Assembly: GCF_965224175.1 (NCBI RefSeq)
Contig: NZ_OZ245041.1
Coordinates: 2,852,001 to 2,916,000 of the forward strand
Length of the DNA: 64,000 bases
Source of the DNA: Kordia sp965224175
Lineage (GTDB): Bacteria; Bacteroidota; Bacteroidia; Flavobacteriales; Flavobacteriaceae
Reading direction: 5' to 3'
Positions 33,719 through 43,110 of the stretch are shown one piece after another. A program made the translations under genes and the position numbers. The first letter of the stretch is position 1; every line of letters begins with the position of its first letter. Below the pieces are notes generated by a model. It searched no databases. It was not told where the DNA came from and saw only the letters and a program-made list of their open reading frames with translations.

Positions 33719-35566
33719 TTATTCTACCGTTACCGATTTTGCCAAGTTTCTTGGTTGATCTACATTACATTCGCGCATTACAGCTATATAGTAAGATAAT
33801 AATTGCAATGGAATTGTAGTTAACAACGGAGTTAATAATTCTAATGTTTCAGGAATTTCAATTACGTAGTCAGCAATTTTCTTGATTGTTTTATCACCTT
33901 GCATTACTACTGCTATAATTTTTCCTTTTCTAGATTTTATTTCTTGAATGTTACTTACTACTTTGTCATAGTGTCCTTTACGAGTAGCAATAACAACAAC
34001 TGGCATTTGCTCATCAATTAATGCAATAGGTCCATGCTTCATTTCTGCTGCTGGATATCCTTCTGCATGAATGTATGAAATCTCTTTTAGTTTTAATGCT
34101 CCTTCTAAGGCAACTGGGAAATTATAACCACGTCCTAAGTATAAGAAATTGGTAGCGTCTTTATAAATATTAGAGATTGTTTTTACGTGATTGTCAGACT
34201 CTAATGTTTTTTCAACTTTCGCAGGAATTGCGTCCATTTCTGATAAGTACGTATGGAATTCTGATTTTGAAATCGTTCCTTTTTTCTGAGCTAATTTCAA
34301 AGCAATTAACGTCAATACTGTGATTTGCGTAGTAAATGCTTTTGTAGAAGCTACTCCAATTTCTGGACCAGCATGCGTATATGCCCCAGCGTCTGTTTCT
34401 CTTGAAATAGACGAACCTACTACATTACATACTCCAAAGACAAAAGCACCTTTGCTTTTTGCTAATTTGATTGCCGCTAAAGTATCTGCTGTTTCACCTG
34501 ATTGTGAAATTGCAATTACCACATCGTTCTCTGTGATTACAGGATTTCTATATCTAAACTCAGATGCGTATTCCACCTCAACAGGTATTCTTGTTAAGTT
34601 TTCAAACACATATTCTGCTACTAAACCTGCATGCCAAGAAGTTCCACAAGCAACTACAAGAATTCTATTAGCATTTAAGAATTTTTCGATATTATCATCA
34701 ATCCCAGCCATTCTAATAATGCCTTCATTGGATAACATTCTTCCTCTAAATGTATCTAAAATTGCTCTTGGCTGTTCATATATTTCTTTTAACATAAAGT
34801 GATCGTAACCACCTTTTTCAATCTGCTCTAAGTTTAATTGTAATTCTTGTACGTACGGATCAACTAAAGAGTCATCTTTAATTTTACGAACTTTTACTTT
34901 TTTACCTCTTCGCACAATTGCCATTTCTTCATCTTCAAGGTAAATAGCATTATTTGTATATTCAATAAAAGGAGTAGCATCTGAAGCAATAAAAAATTCT
35001 TCTTCACCTATACCAATTACTAACGGACTCCCTAAACGTGCTACTACAATTTCGTCTGGCTTATTTTTATCAAATACAGCAATAGCATATGCTCCAACAA
35101 CTTGATTTAAAGCAATCTGAACTGCCTTACCAAGCTTCACATTTTCATTCTTTTTTACATCTTCAATTAAGTTTACTAATACCTCTGTATCTGTATCTGA
35201 CTGAAATGTAAATCCTCTATTGATTAATTCTTGTTTTAATGGCTCGTAATTCTCAATAATTCCATTGTGAATGATTACCAAATCACCTGAATTAGAATAA
35301 TGTGGATGAGAGTTTACATCATTCGGCTCACCATGTGTTGCCCAACGTGTATGTCCGATCGCCAAAGATCCATCAATTGAGATTTCTTCTTTTACACGAT
35401 TTTCTAAGTCTACAACCTTTCCTTTAGTTTTAGAAAGTTTGATATTTTTACCATCGTATATAGCAACACCTGCACTATCATACCCTCTGTACTCAAGTCT
35501 TTTTAAACCTTTTAGCACCACAGGATATGCTTCTCTGTGACCTATATAACCTACGATTCCGCACAT
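33719..35566 (-). CDS. glmS: Glutamine-fructose-6-phosphate aminotransferase GlmS
   Basis: A 615-residue enzyme making glucosamine-6-phosphate from fructose-6-phosphate and glutamine, the entry to UDP-GlcNAc, peptidoglycan and LPS. The N-terminal glutaminase begins MCGIVGYIGHREAYPVVLKGL, with Cys2 as nucleophile after Met removal, and has GHTRWATHGEPN. The isomerase half has two SIS domains with ACGTSWHAGLVAEY and ISQSGETADTLAA. The C-terminus is LAKSVTVE. No glmS ribozyme is evident upstream. The DUF4270 lipoprotein gene ends 23 bp before its start, so the two may be co-transcribed. Confidence 0.98.
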   Translation of the reverse strand: MCGIVGYIGHREAYPVVLKGLKRLEYRGYDSAGVAIYDGKNIKLSKTKGKVVDLENRVKEEISIDGSLAIGHTRWATHGEPNDVNSHPHYSNSGDLVIIHNGIIENYEPLKQELINRGFTFQSDTDTEVLVNLIEDVKKNENVKLGKAVQIALNQVVGAYAIAVFDKNKPDEIVVARLGSPLVIGIGEEEFFIASDATPFIEYTNNAIYLEDEEMAIVRRGKKVKVRKIKDDSLVDPYVQELQLNLEQIEKGGYDHFMLKEIYEQPRAILDTFRGRMLSNEGIIRMAGIDDNIEKFLNANRILVVACGTSWHAGLVAEYVFENLTRIPVEVEYASEFRYRNPVITENDVVIAISQSGETADTLAAIKLAKSKGAFVFGVCNVVGSSISRETDAGAYTHAGPEIGVASTKAFTTQITVLTLIALKLAQKKGTISKSEFHTYLSEMDAIPAKVEKTLESDNHVKTISNIYKDATNFLYLGRGYNFPVALEGALKLKEISYIHAEGYPAAEMKHGPIALIDEQMPVVVIATRKGHYDKVVSNIQEIKSRKGKIIAVVMQGDKTIKKIADYVIEIPETLELLTPLLTTIPLQLLSYYIAVMRECNVDQPRNLAKSVTVE

Positions 35567-35588
35567 AATTTTTTCTTAATTATTGATA

Positions 35589-37223
35589 TTAATTGCTTTC
35601 TGGGATTGAATAAAATATTTCAAGCTTTAACCTTTTATCTTCAGGCGAAGCTGGTGTACTTCCGTACAATACAGTTCCAAAGGGGTTCATATTTGAAACA
35701 GTAGGGACAAATTCATCTTCCGTACCTGTTGCTTGTACTCGTCCACTAGTGATAACACGTATATCAGATGAAGATACTAATCCAAGCTTTACATTGGTTG
35801 AGTCTTTACGAATAAGATTGTTGATATGCTCTGTCAATCTAATTTTATATAACAATGGCTCGTCATTATCATCTAATTCTAAAATTCCTCCGTGTACCAC
35901 TTTTGATAATGAAGGTGATGTCGGATTTACCGATTGATCAACCACATAATCATCTAAAGGAACATTATCATTCATGTTGTACAAATAGATACGCTGTGGG
36001 TCTATTGCTGCATCTACTTGCGTATCTCTATTTACATAAAAAACTAAGTTAGCATCGTTAATTAACCAACCGTTTTCTCTTATTTCTTCTAATTGATCAG
36101 CTACACCATTGTTATCTGTATCAGGTCCAAATAACTCAATGATTGACATAGAACCTTCTCCTCCTTTTAAGAATAAGTTGTTTTCATTAGCTGTAACATC
36201 TTGTGTAAATGTCGGTGTAGAGAAAGTATTAACAATATTAGCTGTTGATAAGCTTAATGTAAACGAAGCTTTTTCAGGTTCTGCCTGATCATCTGAAGGA
36301 TCTGTGTTTCCTTGTGTGTTTACTTTTTGATACACATAGTTGACTTCAATATTTGCATTTTGAAAATCCAACATCATCAATGCTTCTGCATTGTCTGCCG
36401 TAATATGTAATCCTCTAAATAAATCTTCTGCCCTAAAAACGTTGTTGTTAGAAAGTTTGATACTTCCTTCGTTATCAATAATTCTTTGTTGAAAGAATGC
36501 GGCATCTAATTCTACACGAATTCTAGGTGATAATGTTTCTTCTATGACAGGCTCATCGTTTTCATCACGTACAATTTCTCCATTAGCATCCGTTTCTATA
36601 ACTTCTACTTGATCTTTATCTATCAAATAAGCAGGATTGTCATATAGTGTTACTCCAACATTTGAAGAAAAATCTTGATCTGAGAAATACGCTTGTGGAT
36701 CTCCGTTCTCATCAATTGCTCTTAAGAAATAAGTAAGTTCTTGCACACGTAATCTGAATGGCACTTCTGTAGCTCCATAAAGAGAGTCTACTTCAACTTC
36801 AATTTCTCCATCATCATTTACTGTACTAGTACTAAAATATGGAATGTTTAAAAATACTTCCGTTACTACTTCCATTTCTTCAAAATCTGTCATATCCTCA
36901 TCTTCATCTTCTTGACTTTTGTCTCCAAATGTAGGGTTATCTGAAACCAAGCTTGCTTGTACTGTAAGACTTGAAAATGTAGTTCCGTATACTGGATCAA
37001 CATTTTTACCAAGTTGATAAACTGGCATTCCATTTGACTGGACAGGATTTAATCTTTTATTGTATGCACGAATTTGTGTATCTGCAAACAATTCTGTGGA
37101 GAAATTATTATTCTCAATAATTTCATCTCCAACCGTACTAAATTCATCATCGCAAGCAACAAAGCCTAGCACCATTAAAAGCACTACTAAGCCACTTGAG
37201 AGTGTCTTCTTAAATTTGTTCAT
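35589..37223 (-). CDS. DUF4270 lipoprotein
   Basis: A 544-residue Flavobacteriia-type DUF4270 protein. A lipoprotein signal peptide (about 1-24) ends LMVLGFVACDDEF with the lipidated Cys at about 25. Typical early sequence is STVGDEIIENNNFSTELFADTQIRAYNKRLNPVQSNGMPVYQLG. The rest predicts beta structure and is rich in Asp and Glu. Likely outer-membrane-anchored; function unknown. It lies between glmS and a GT5-like gene on the same strand with short gaps, an order I recall from other flavobacteria. Confidence 0.88.
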   Translation of the reverse strand: MNKFKKTLSSGLVVLLMVLGFVACDDEFSTVGDEIIENNNFSTELFADTQIRAYNKRLNPVQSNGMPVYQLGKNVDPVYGTTFSSLTVQASLVSDNPTFGDKSQEDEDEDMTDFEEMEVVTEVFLNIPYFSTSTVNDDGEIEVEVDSLYGATEVPFRLRVQELTYFLRAIDENGDPQAYFSDQDFSSNVGVTLYDNPAYLIDKDQVEVIETDANGEIVRDENDEPVIEETLSPRIRVELDAAFFQQRIIDNEGSIKLSNNNVFRAEDLFRGLHITADNAEALMMLDFQNANIEVNYVYQKVNTQGNTDPSDDQAEPEKASFTLSLSTANIVNTFSTPTFTQDVTANENNLFLKGGEGSMSIIELFGPDTDNNGVADQLEEIRENGWLINDANLVFYVNRDTQVDAAIDPQRIYLYNMNDNVPLDDYVVDQSVNPTSPSLSKVVHGGILELDDNDEPLLYKIRLTEHINNLIRKDSTNVKLGLVSSSDIRVITSGRVQATGTEDEFVPTVSNMNPFGTVLYGSTPASPEDKRLKLEIFYSIPESN

Positions 37224-37240
37224 AAGTGTAATCGTTAACC

Positions 37241-38050
37241 TTAATTTAAAACTTTTGTGTTATAAAAATCTGTGTATGCATCCGCAAATTCCTCTCTGTT
37301 TTTATATTCAAGAACGGGTTTTTCAAGACCGGTGAGATATTCTTGAACATCAGCAGGAATTTCCTCAGATGCAATTACCACGGCGTCCGAATGGTCCACG
37401 GCAACTTTTAGAAGGTTAGAGTAGTTTGGCTCAGCTAGTATTTCTACATTGCCTTCACCAATATTATCAAATTTAATTTTGTTTAGCATTTCTTTATCTA
37501 AAGTTCCATCAAATTCTTGTTTGTATACAGAAGTTACAATCTTACTGTCTGTAAACAATGGTTCGTCTTTGTAATATTTACGTAAGTATAAAGGCAATAA
37601 AGAAGCCATCCATCCATGAACATGGATGATGTCTGGTGCCCAATTTAATTTTTTTACAGTTTCAATAACGCCTTTTGCAAAAAATATAGCGCGTTCATCA
37701 TTATCTGGAAACAGATTCCCTTCTTCATCAGTAAACGTAGCTTTACGTTTAAAGTATTCTTCATTATCAATAAAATATACTTGTATTCTTTCTTTTGGGA
37801 TGGAAGCAACTTTAATAATTAATGGCATATCCATATCATTAATTACTAAATTCATTCCTGACAAACGAATTACTTCATGTAATTGATGTCTTCGCTCATT
37901 GATATTCCCAAAACGCGGCATAAATATCCTAATTTGCCCACCTTTACTATTTACCATTTTTGGTGCTTCAAACGACATTGACGAAATTTCTGTTTCTGGC
38001 AAATATGGTACTACCTCAGATGAAACGTATAAGACTCTTTTATTATTCAT
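37241..38050 (-). CDS. Glycogen/starch synthase-like protein, catalytic N-domain only
   Basis: I start at the ATG 38048-38050 (MNNKRVLYVSSEVVPYLPE), giving 269 residues; the frame extends upstream through 47 untypical residues. The sequence matches the N-terminal Rossmann domain of GT5 glycogen synthases: SSEVVPYLPETEISSM, GGQIRIFMPRFGNINERRHQLHEV, APDIIHVHGWMASLLPLYLRK. The C-terminal nucleotide-binding domain (another about 200 residues) is missing and the KTGGL motif is not intact. Catalysis of ADP-glucose transfer is therefore doubtful. The gene is divergent from panC. Confidence 0.8.
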   Translation of the reverse strand: MNNKRVLYVSSEVVPYLPETEISSMSFEAPKMVNSKGGQIRIFMPRFGNINERRHQLHEVIRLSGMNLVINDMDMPLIIKVASIPKERIQVYFIDNEEYFKRKATFTDEEGNLFPDNDERAIFFAKGVIETVKKLNWAPDIIHVHGWMASLLPLYLRKYYKDEPLFTDSKIVTSVYKQEFDGTLDKEMLNKIKFDNIGEGNVEILAEPNYSNLLKVAVDHSDAVVIASEEIPADVQEYLTGLEKPVLEYKNREEFADAYTDFYNTKVLN

Positions 38051-38154
38051 AAAATACTTTTCCTTTAATATTAAGCGTAAAACATGCAAAATTACAAAAA
38101 TTATGCAGATTAACAGTAATATATTAAGTTTGCAAGCTGTTAATTTTTTCCAAA

Positions 38155-39003
38155 ATGAATATATATTACACTCAAAACACGTTAAAACCATTCATAAAGA
38201 GCCTCAAATCTGAAGGTGAAAAAATTGGTTTTGTCCCTACAATGGGCGCACTTCACAAAGGGCACTTATCGCTCGTAAGTAACGCTATAACTGACAATGA
38301 TATTGTATTTGTAAGTATTTTTGTGAATCCTACTCAGTTTGATAACGCTACTGATCTACAAAAATATCCTAGAACGTTAGACGCTGATGTTAAACTATTA
38401 AAAACTTTAGGAAATAATGTATTTGTTTATGCCCCAAGTGTGGAAGATATTTATAATTCTGACGTAAATTCAGAAAAATTTAGCTTTGACGGACTTGAAT
38501 TTGAAATGGAAGGGAAATTTAGAACTGGCCATTTTGACGGAGTAGGAACAATTGTAAAACGTTTTTTTGAAATCGTAACACCAGACAATGCATATTTTGG
38601 AGAAAAAGATTTTCAACAATTAATGATTGTCAAAAAATTAGTTTCAAAATATAAAATCCCTGTAAATGTTGTTGGTTGTGAAATATTTCGAGAAACTTCT
38701 GGTTTGGCCATGAGTTCTCGAAATGAACGCTTATCAGCAGAAGCCAGAAAAGAAAGCGCTTTTATCCATAAGACACTTTTAGAAGCAAAGGAAAAGTTTG
38801 GCACAAAAAGTGCAAAGCAAGTAAAGGAATGGGTTCAAAAACAGTTTGATAGAAATTCGCTATTAGATTTAGAATACGTGGAAATTGCAAATATTAAAAA
38901 CCTTAAAACTGTCAAACGAAAATCTAAAACAGAAACGTATCGTATTTTTATCGCAGCCTTTATTGAAAACATTCGCTTAATTGACAACATCTCATTAAAT
39001 TAA
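38155..39003 (+). CDS. panC: Pantothenate synthetase PanC
   Basis: A 282-residue ATP-dependent ligase joining pantoate and beta-alanine. Motifs are GFVPTMGALHKGHLSLV (HIGH-like), SIFVNPTQFD, RTGHFDGVGTIVKRFFEIV, AYFGEKDFQQLMIVKKLV and SGLAMSSRNERLS (KMSKS-like). It is followed 27 bp later by panD, which supplies beta-alanine, so this is the coenzyme A branch operon. Complete length and motifs. Confidence 0.97.
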   Translation: MNIYYTQNTLKPFIKSLKSEGEKIGFVPTMGALHKGHLSLVSNAITDNDIVFVSIFVNPTQFDNATDLQKYPRTLDADVKLLKTLGNNVFVYAPSVEDIYNSDVNSEKFSFDGLEFEMEGKFRTGHFDGVGTIVKRFFEIVTPDNAYFGEKDFQQLMIVKKLVSKYKIPVNVVGCEIFRETSGLAMSSRNERLSAEARKESAFIHKTLLEAKEKFGTKSAKQVKEWVQKQFDRNSLLDLEYVEIANIKNLKTVKRKSKTETYRIFIAAFIENIRLIDNISLN

Positions 39004-39030
39004 AAACTTTAAAATCATTAACTTTGCCTC

Positions 39031-39381
39031 ATGCAAGTAAACGTAGTAAAATCAAAAATACACAGAGTAAAAGTCACAGGAGCCGATTTAAATTATATTG
39101 GAAGCATTACCATTGATGAAGATCTAATGGATGCCGCTAATATTGTGCAAGGAGAACGCGTTCAAATTGTAAATAATAATAACGGTGAACGTCTTGAAAC
39201 GTATGCAATTCCAGGACCAAGAGGAAGCGGAGAAATTACTCTAAATGGTGCCGCAGCACGTAGAGTTGCCAAAGATGACATTCTTATCTTAATCACATAT
39301 ACATGGATGGAGATTGAAGAAGCAAAAAAATTCAAACCTTCATTAGTTTTCCCTAACGAAGCTGATAATACACTTACCTAA
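39031..39381 (+). CDS. panD: Aspartate 1-decarboxylase PanD
   Basis: A 116-residue proenzyme with the self-cleavage site Gly24-Ser25 in LNYIGSITIDEDLMDAANI, which yields the pyruvoyl cofactor on the alpha chain. NGERLETYAIPGPRGSGEITLNGAAARR is characteristic. It makes beta-alanine for PanC just upstream. The stop codon abuts the TTG start of the next gene. TAACTTTG (39019-39026), 4 bp before the start, resembles a -7 element but would give a leaderless message, so I do not call it. Confidence 0.97.
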   Translation: MQVNVVKSKIHRVKVTGADLNYIGSITIDEDLMDAANIVQGERVQIVNNNNGERLETYAIPGPRGSGEITLNGAAARRVAKDDILILITYTWMEIEEAKKFKPSLVFPNEADNTLT

Positions 39382-40344
39382 TTGAAAGTATCTGTATCTA
39401 AAACACTTAAGATTATACTCCCACTTTTTTTGGGAGTTTTTTTAGTTTGGTACTCTTTATCTATAACACCTGTAGATAAACTTATTGAATACTTTAAAAA
39501 TGCAGATTACACTTGGGTTTCTCTAGGTGTTATTTGCGGTATTCTAAGTCACTTATCTAGAGCATATCGTTGGCAGTACATGCTAGAGCCAATGGGTTAC
39601 AAACCCAAATACCCAAATAGCGCCATGGCTGTATTTGTTGCTTATTTGGCAAATTTAGGTATTCCACGATCAGGAGAAGCTTTACGTGCCTTAACCCTAA
39701 CCAATTACGAAAGCGTTCCTTTTGAAAAAGGATTTGGAACTATTGTTGGTGAGCGAGTTGCCGATTTAATCATTATGTTATTTGTAATTGCCACAACACT
39801 TTTGATACAATTTGACTTTATTTGGGGTTTACTCACTAAAAACTTCAATCCTACAAAAATTGTTTTACTACTTATAGGTTTAATTATTGGCGGTATTGCG
39901 TTGATTATATTCATCAAAAAAGCAAAAAAAGGCTTCGCTTTAAAAATTAAGAATTTTATTCTAGGCATTTATGAAGGCGCTACTAGCATTTTAAAAATGA
40001 AAAATAAATGGGGATTTATTTTCCACACACTTTTTATTTGGGGAATGTATATTTTAATGTTTTATGTAACTATATTTTCAGTACAAGAATTACACGGACA
40101 AGTTCCCGCTGGCGCAATTTTAATAGCTTTTATTGCAGGAAGCTTTAGTATTGCAGCCACTAATGGCGGAGTAGGTTTCTATCCTGTTGCAGTTGCTAGC
40201 GCTTTTGAACTTTTTAGCGTAGCATACGATCCAAGTATTGCTTTTGGTTGGATTATGTGGGCTTCACAAACATTAATGATTATAATTTTAGGAGGATTGT
40301 CTTTTCTTTATCTACCTATTTTTAATAGCAAAAAAAATCTTTAA
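39382..40344 (+). CDS. Flippase-like / lysylphosphatidylglycerol synthetase-TM family protein
   Basis: A 320-residue integral membrane protein with about eight hydrophobic segments. It has the family pattern SHLSRAYRWQYMLEPMGYKP, FVAYLANLGIPRSGEALRALTLTNYE, FEKGFGTIVGERVADLIIM and ATNGGVGFYPVAVASAFEL. Such UPF0104/DUF2029-like proteins resemble the flippase half of MprF. The only plausible start is a TTG immediately after the panD stop (39382), since the next Met lies far into the protein. It is likely co-transcribed with panCD. The substrate is unknown. Confidence 0.82.
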   Translation: MKVSVSKTLKIILPLFLGVFLVWYSLSITPVDKLIEYFKNADYTWVSLGVICGILSHLSRAYRWQYMLEPMGYKPKYPNSAMAVFVAYLANLGIPRSGEALRALTLTNYESVPFEKGFGTIVGERVADLIIMLFVIATTLLIQFDFIWGLLTKNFNPTKIVLLLIGLIIGGIALIIFIKKAKKGFALKIKNFILGIYEGATSILKMKNKWGFIFHTLFIWGMYILMFYVTIFSVQELHGQVPAGAILIAFIAGSFSIAATNGGVGFYPVAVASAFELFSVAYDPSIAFGWIMWASQTLMIIILGGLSFLYLPIFNSKKNL

Positions 40345-40373
40345 CTTGCTACTCTAAATCAACCTATCTTCAT

Positions 40374-41522
40374 ATGAAAAAGTATGCAATGCTATTGATG
40401 GCGTTTGTTTGTTTTATCACTGCAAATGCACAAACTAAAATTGAAAAATTAAAGTCTAAGAAATTGAATGAAACGCGCGACATTCAAATACATATTCCTG
40501 AAGGCTATTCTGAAGAAAAAGTATACCCAATTATTGTCGTTCTAGATGCTCATTATCTTTTTGAAAGTGTTGTTGCCAATACACGCTATTATAGTTATTG
40601 GGACGAAATGCCAGAATCTATTGTTGTTGGAGTGAATCAATATGAAAAAGAAGATCGTGAAAAAGATTGCGCGTATGATGATGCTAATGGATTACCAGCT
40701 GATAAAGGCGCAAAGTTTTTTGAGTTTATTGGTATGGAATTAATTCCATTTATAGAGAAGAATTACAACACTGCCAACTTTAAAATGATTGTTGGACATG
40801 ATTTAACTGCAAATTTTGCGAACTATTACTTATTCAAGGAAGTACCATTATTTGACGCATACATTAACCTAAGTCCTTACTTTGCTCCAAAGATGGAAGG
40901 ACGCATCGTAACACGACTAGAAGAATTTGAAAAGAAAAAATTCTACTATTTAGCTACAGGAGAAGAAGACACAAAAAAAGCTGCTGCGCGAATCAAAGAC
41001 CTACACGGCTCGTTGAGCACTTTAAAAAACGAAAACATCTTTTACTATTACGATGATTTCCCAGAAGCAAATCACAATTCATTAGCGGTTCAAGCAATTC
41101 CAAGAGCTATGAGCCAAATTTTCTCAATGTATCGTCCAATTAGCGTAAAAGAATATAAAGAAAAGATCTTAGCCTTAAAGACATCACCATTTATATATTT
41201 AACAGACAAATACCAAACCATCAAAGATCTTTTTGGCTTTGAAAAACGTGTTTCTGTAAATGATTTTATGGCTATTTACTCTGCAGTTCGCAAATCAAAA
41301 AATGTCGAAGATTTAAAACTATTGGCAAAACTTGGAAAAAAGGAATATCCAGATACTGCACTTTTTCACTTTTTCATGGGAGAATATTACGAAAAAACTG
41401 AAAAACCTAAAAAAGCATTGCGCATGTATCAAAACGGATTCAGTATGAATTCAATAGATTTTATTACAAAAGATTTAATGCTCGACAAAGCAGATAAACT
41501 CAAACAAGACTTCGGTTGGTAA
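40374..41522 (+). CDS. Esterase-like alpha/beta-hydrolase with altered nucleophile site
   Basis: A 382-residue protein with signal peptide (1-20, FVCFITANAQ) and the fold of Fes/esterase D-like hydrolases: ETRDIQIHIPEGYSEEKVYPIIVVLDAHYLFE, then IPFIEKNYNTANFKMIVGHDLTANFANYYLF. The nucleophile elbow is normally GHSxGG, but here it reads GHDLTA (141-146), with Asp143 in place of Ser. The distal region EANHNSLAVQAIPRAM keeps a His. The C-terminal 110 residues are helical with a TPR-like ending (ALFHFFMGEYYEKTEKPKKALRMYQNGF). I infer a secreted non-catalytic or altered hydrolase. It lies 2 bp before radA. Confidence 0.8.
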   Translation: MKKYAMLLMAFVCFITANAQTKIEKLKSKKLNETRDIQIHIPEGYSEEKVYPIIVVLDAHYLFESVVANTRYYSYWDEMPESIVVGVNQYEKEDREKDCAYDDANGLPADKGAKFFEFIGMELIPFIEKNYNTANFKMIVGHDLTANFANYYLFKEVPLFDAYINLSPYFAPKMEGRIVTRLEEFEKKKFYYLATGEEDTKKAAARIKDLHGSLSTLKNENIFYYYDDFPEANHNSLAVQAIPRAMSQIFSMYRPISVKEYKEKILALKTSPFIYLTDKYQTIKDLFGFEKRVSVNDFMAIYSAVRKSKNVEDLKLLAKLGKKEYPDTALFHFFMGEYYEKTEKPKKALRMYQNGFSMNSIDFITKDLMLDKADKLKQDFGW

Positions 41523-41523
41523 T

Positions 41524-42882
41524 ATGGCAAAAGTAAAAACATCTTTTTTCTGTCAAAACTGCGGATCACAGTTCGCAAAGTGGCAAGGACAATGTTCTTC
41601 TTGCAAACAATGGAATACAATTGTAGAAGAAGTTATTCAAAAAGAAGTAAAAGCCAACTGGCAAAAACAAGAAAAAGGTGTTTCTAGAACCGCTAAACCT
41701 ACCTTAATTCACGAGATAAGTTCTGCTACTGAAAAACGCTTACCTACATCCGATCAAGAATTAGACAGAGTATTAGGTGGCGGAATTGTACCTGGATCAC
41801 TTATTTTGCTTGGTGGCGAACCTGGTATCGGAAAGAGTACATTATTACTGCAAATTTCACTAAAACTACCCTATAAAACCCTGTACGTTTCAGGAGAGGA
41901 AAGTCAGAAGCAAATTAAAATGCGCGCCGAACGCATCAGTCAGAAAAACTCTAATTGTTTTGTGCTCACAGAAACAAAAACACAAAACATTTTCAAGCAA
42001 GTTGCTGAAGTTGAACCGGATATTGTAGTAATTGATTCCATTCAAACGCTACATTCAGATTATATAGAATCTTCTGCAGGAAGCATTTCACAAATTCGAG
42101 AATGCACTACCGAATTAATCAAGTTTGCTAAAGAAAGTGGAATTCCAGTATTTTTAATTGGGCATATTACGAAAGACGGAAATATTGCTGGACCAAAAAT
42201 CTTGGAACATATGGTAGATACGGTTTTACAGTTTGAAGGTGATCGAAACCATGTGTATAGAATTCTTCGTTCACTCAAAAATCGTTTTGGCTCTACTTCT
42301 GAATTAGGAATCTACGAAATGCTATCAGACGGTTTACGCGAAGTACACAATCCTTCAGAAATTTTGATTTCTAAAAATGCAGATGAACTCAGCGGAACAG
42401 CCATTGCTGCTACTTTAGAAGGCGCACGGCCTTTAATGATAGAAATTCAAGCATTGGTAAGTACTGCTGTTTACGGAACGCCACAACGTAGCACAACTGG
42501 TTATAATGCCAAACGTTTAAACATGTTATTAGCTGTCTTAGAAAAGCGTGCAGGTTTTAAACTAGCTGCAAAAGACGTCTTTTTAAACATTACTGGAGGA
42601 ATTAGTATTGATGATACAGCCATCGATTTAGCTGTGATAGCTGCCATTTTATCTAGCAATGAAGATGAAGAAATTTCAAAAACAAATTGTTTTGCCGCAG
42701 AAATTGGATTGGCTGGTGAAATTCGTCCTGTAAACAGAATTGATCAACGCATTTTAGAAGCCGAAAAGTTAGGTTTCACCACATTTTTTGCATCTAAACA
42801 CAACAAGATATCTTTAAAAAATACTAAGATTAAAGTGGTGCTAATTTCACGAATTGAAGATTTGGTAGCACATTTGTTTTAG
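41524..42882 (+). CDS. radA: DNA repair protein RadA
   Basis: A 452-residue RecA-like helicase that helps process recombination intermediates. The N-terminal zinc finger is CQNCGSQFAKWQGQCSSCKQW, the Walker A motif is GGEPGIGKSTLLLQ, and the RadA-specific KNRFG motif appears in LRSLKNRFGSTSELG. The C-terminal Lon-like domain is present (DVFLNITGGISIDDTAIDLAVIAAILSS and FAAEIGLAGEIRPV). It starts 2 bp after the esterase-like gene and ends before a terminator. Complete. Confidence 0.97.
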   Translation: MAKVKTSFFCQNCGSQFAKWQGQCSSCKQWNTIVEEVIQKEVKANWQKQEKGVSRTAKPTLIHEISSATEKRLPTSDQELDRVLGGGIVPGSLILLGGEPGIGKSTLLLQISLKLPYKTLYVSGEESQKQIKMRAERISQKNSNCFVLTETKTQNIFKQVAEVEPDIVVIDSIQTLHSDYIESSAGSISQIRECTTELIKFAKESGIPVFLIGHITKDGNIAGPKILEHMVDTVLQFEGDRNHVYRILRSLKNRFGSTSELGIYEMLSDGLREVHNPSEILISKNADELSGTAIAATLEGARPLMIEIQALVSTAVYGTPQRSTTGYNAKRLNMLLAVLEKRAGFKLAAKDVFLNITGGISIDDTAIDLAVIAAILSSNEDEEISKTNCFAAEIGLAGEIRPVNRIDQRILEAEKLGFTTFFASKHNKISLKNTKIKVVLISRIEDLVAHLF

Positions 42883-42977
42883 CCGTATTGAAAGATTGAA
42901 TGATTCAATAATTAAAAATGACACAATACAACAATCATTAGCAATTAACATAAAAAGCAAGGTTGTTTAAAAACTAG

Positions 42978-43013
42978 AAAAGGGAACGGACATTGTGTTA
43001 CGTTCCCTTTTTT
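42978..43013 (+). terminator. Terminator of radA
   Basis: AAAAGGGAACG pairs with CGTTCCCTTTT around a 12-nt loop and runs into TTTT, about 95 bp past the radA stop. Confidence 0.8.
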
Positions 43014-43088
43014 AATTTTTAAAAGCAATATAAACTCAGTTATAACGAAAAGTTGATAATTATCATAGAAAAAAAAGTGTATCTGTGC

Positions 43089-43096
43089 TACTTTTG
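43089..43096 (+). promoter_or_regulatory. Possible -7 promoter element (TAnnTTTG)
   Basis: TACTTTTG fits the Bacteroidota -7 consensus and lies 14 bp before the ATG of the YoaP-like gene, giving a very short leader. Confidence 0.35.
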
Positions 43097-43110
43097 AGAA
43101 AAGTAAAAAA

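Noticed and set aside
35567..35588. glmS ribozyme upstream of glmS
   Set aside because: Only 22 bp separates glmS from the preceding same-strand gene and no ribozyme-like structure is visible.
37060..37335. A 91-codon plus-strand frame
   Set aside because: Antisense to the start of the DUF4270 lipoprotein and the end of the GT5-like gene; no supporting features.
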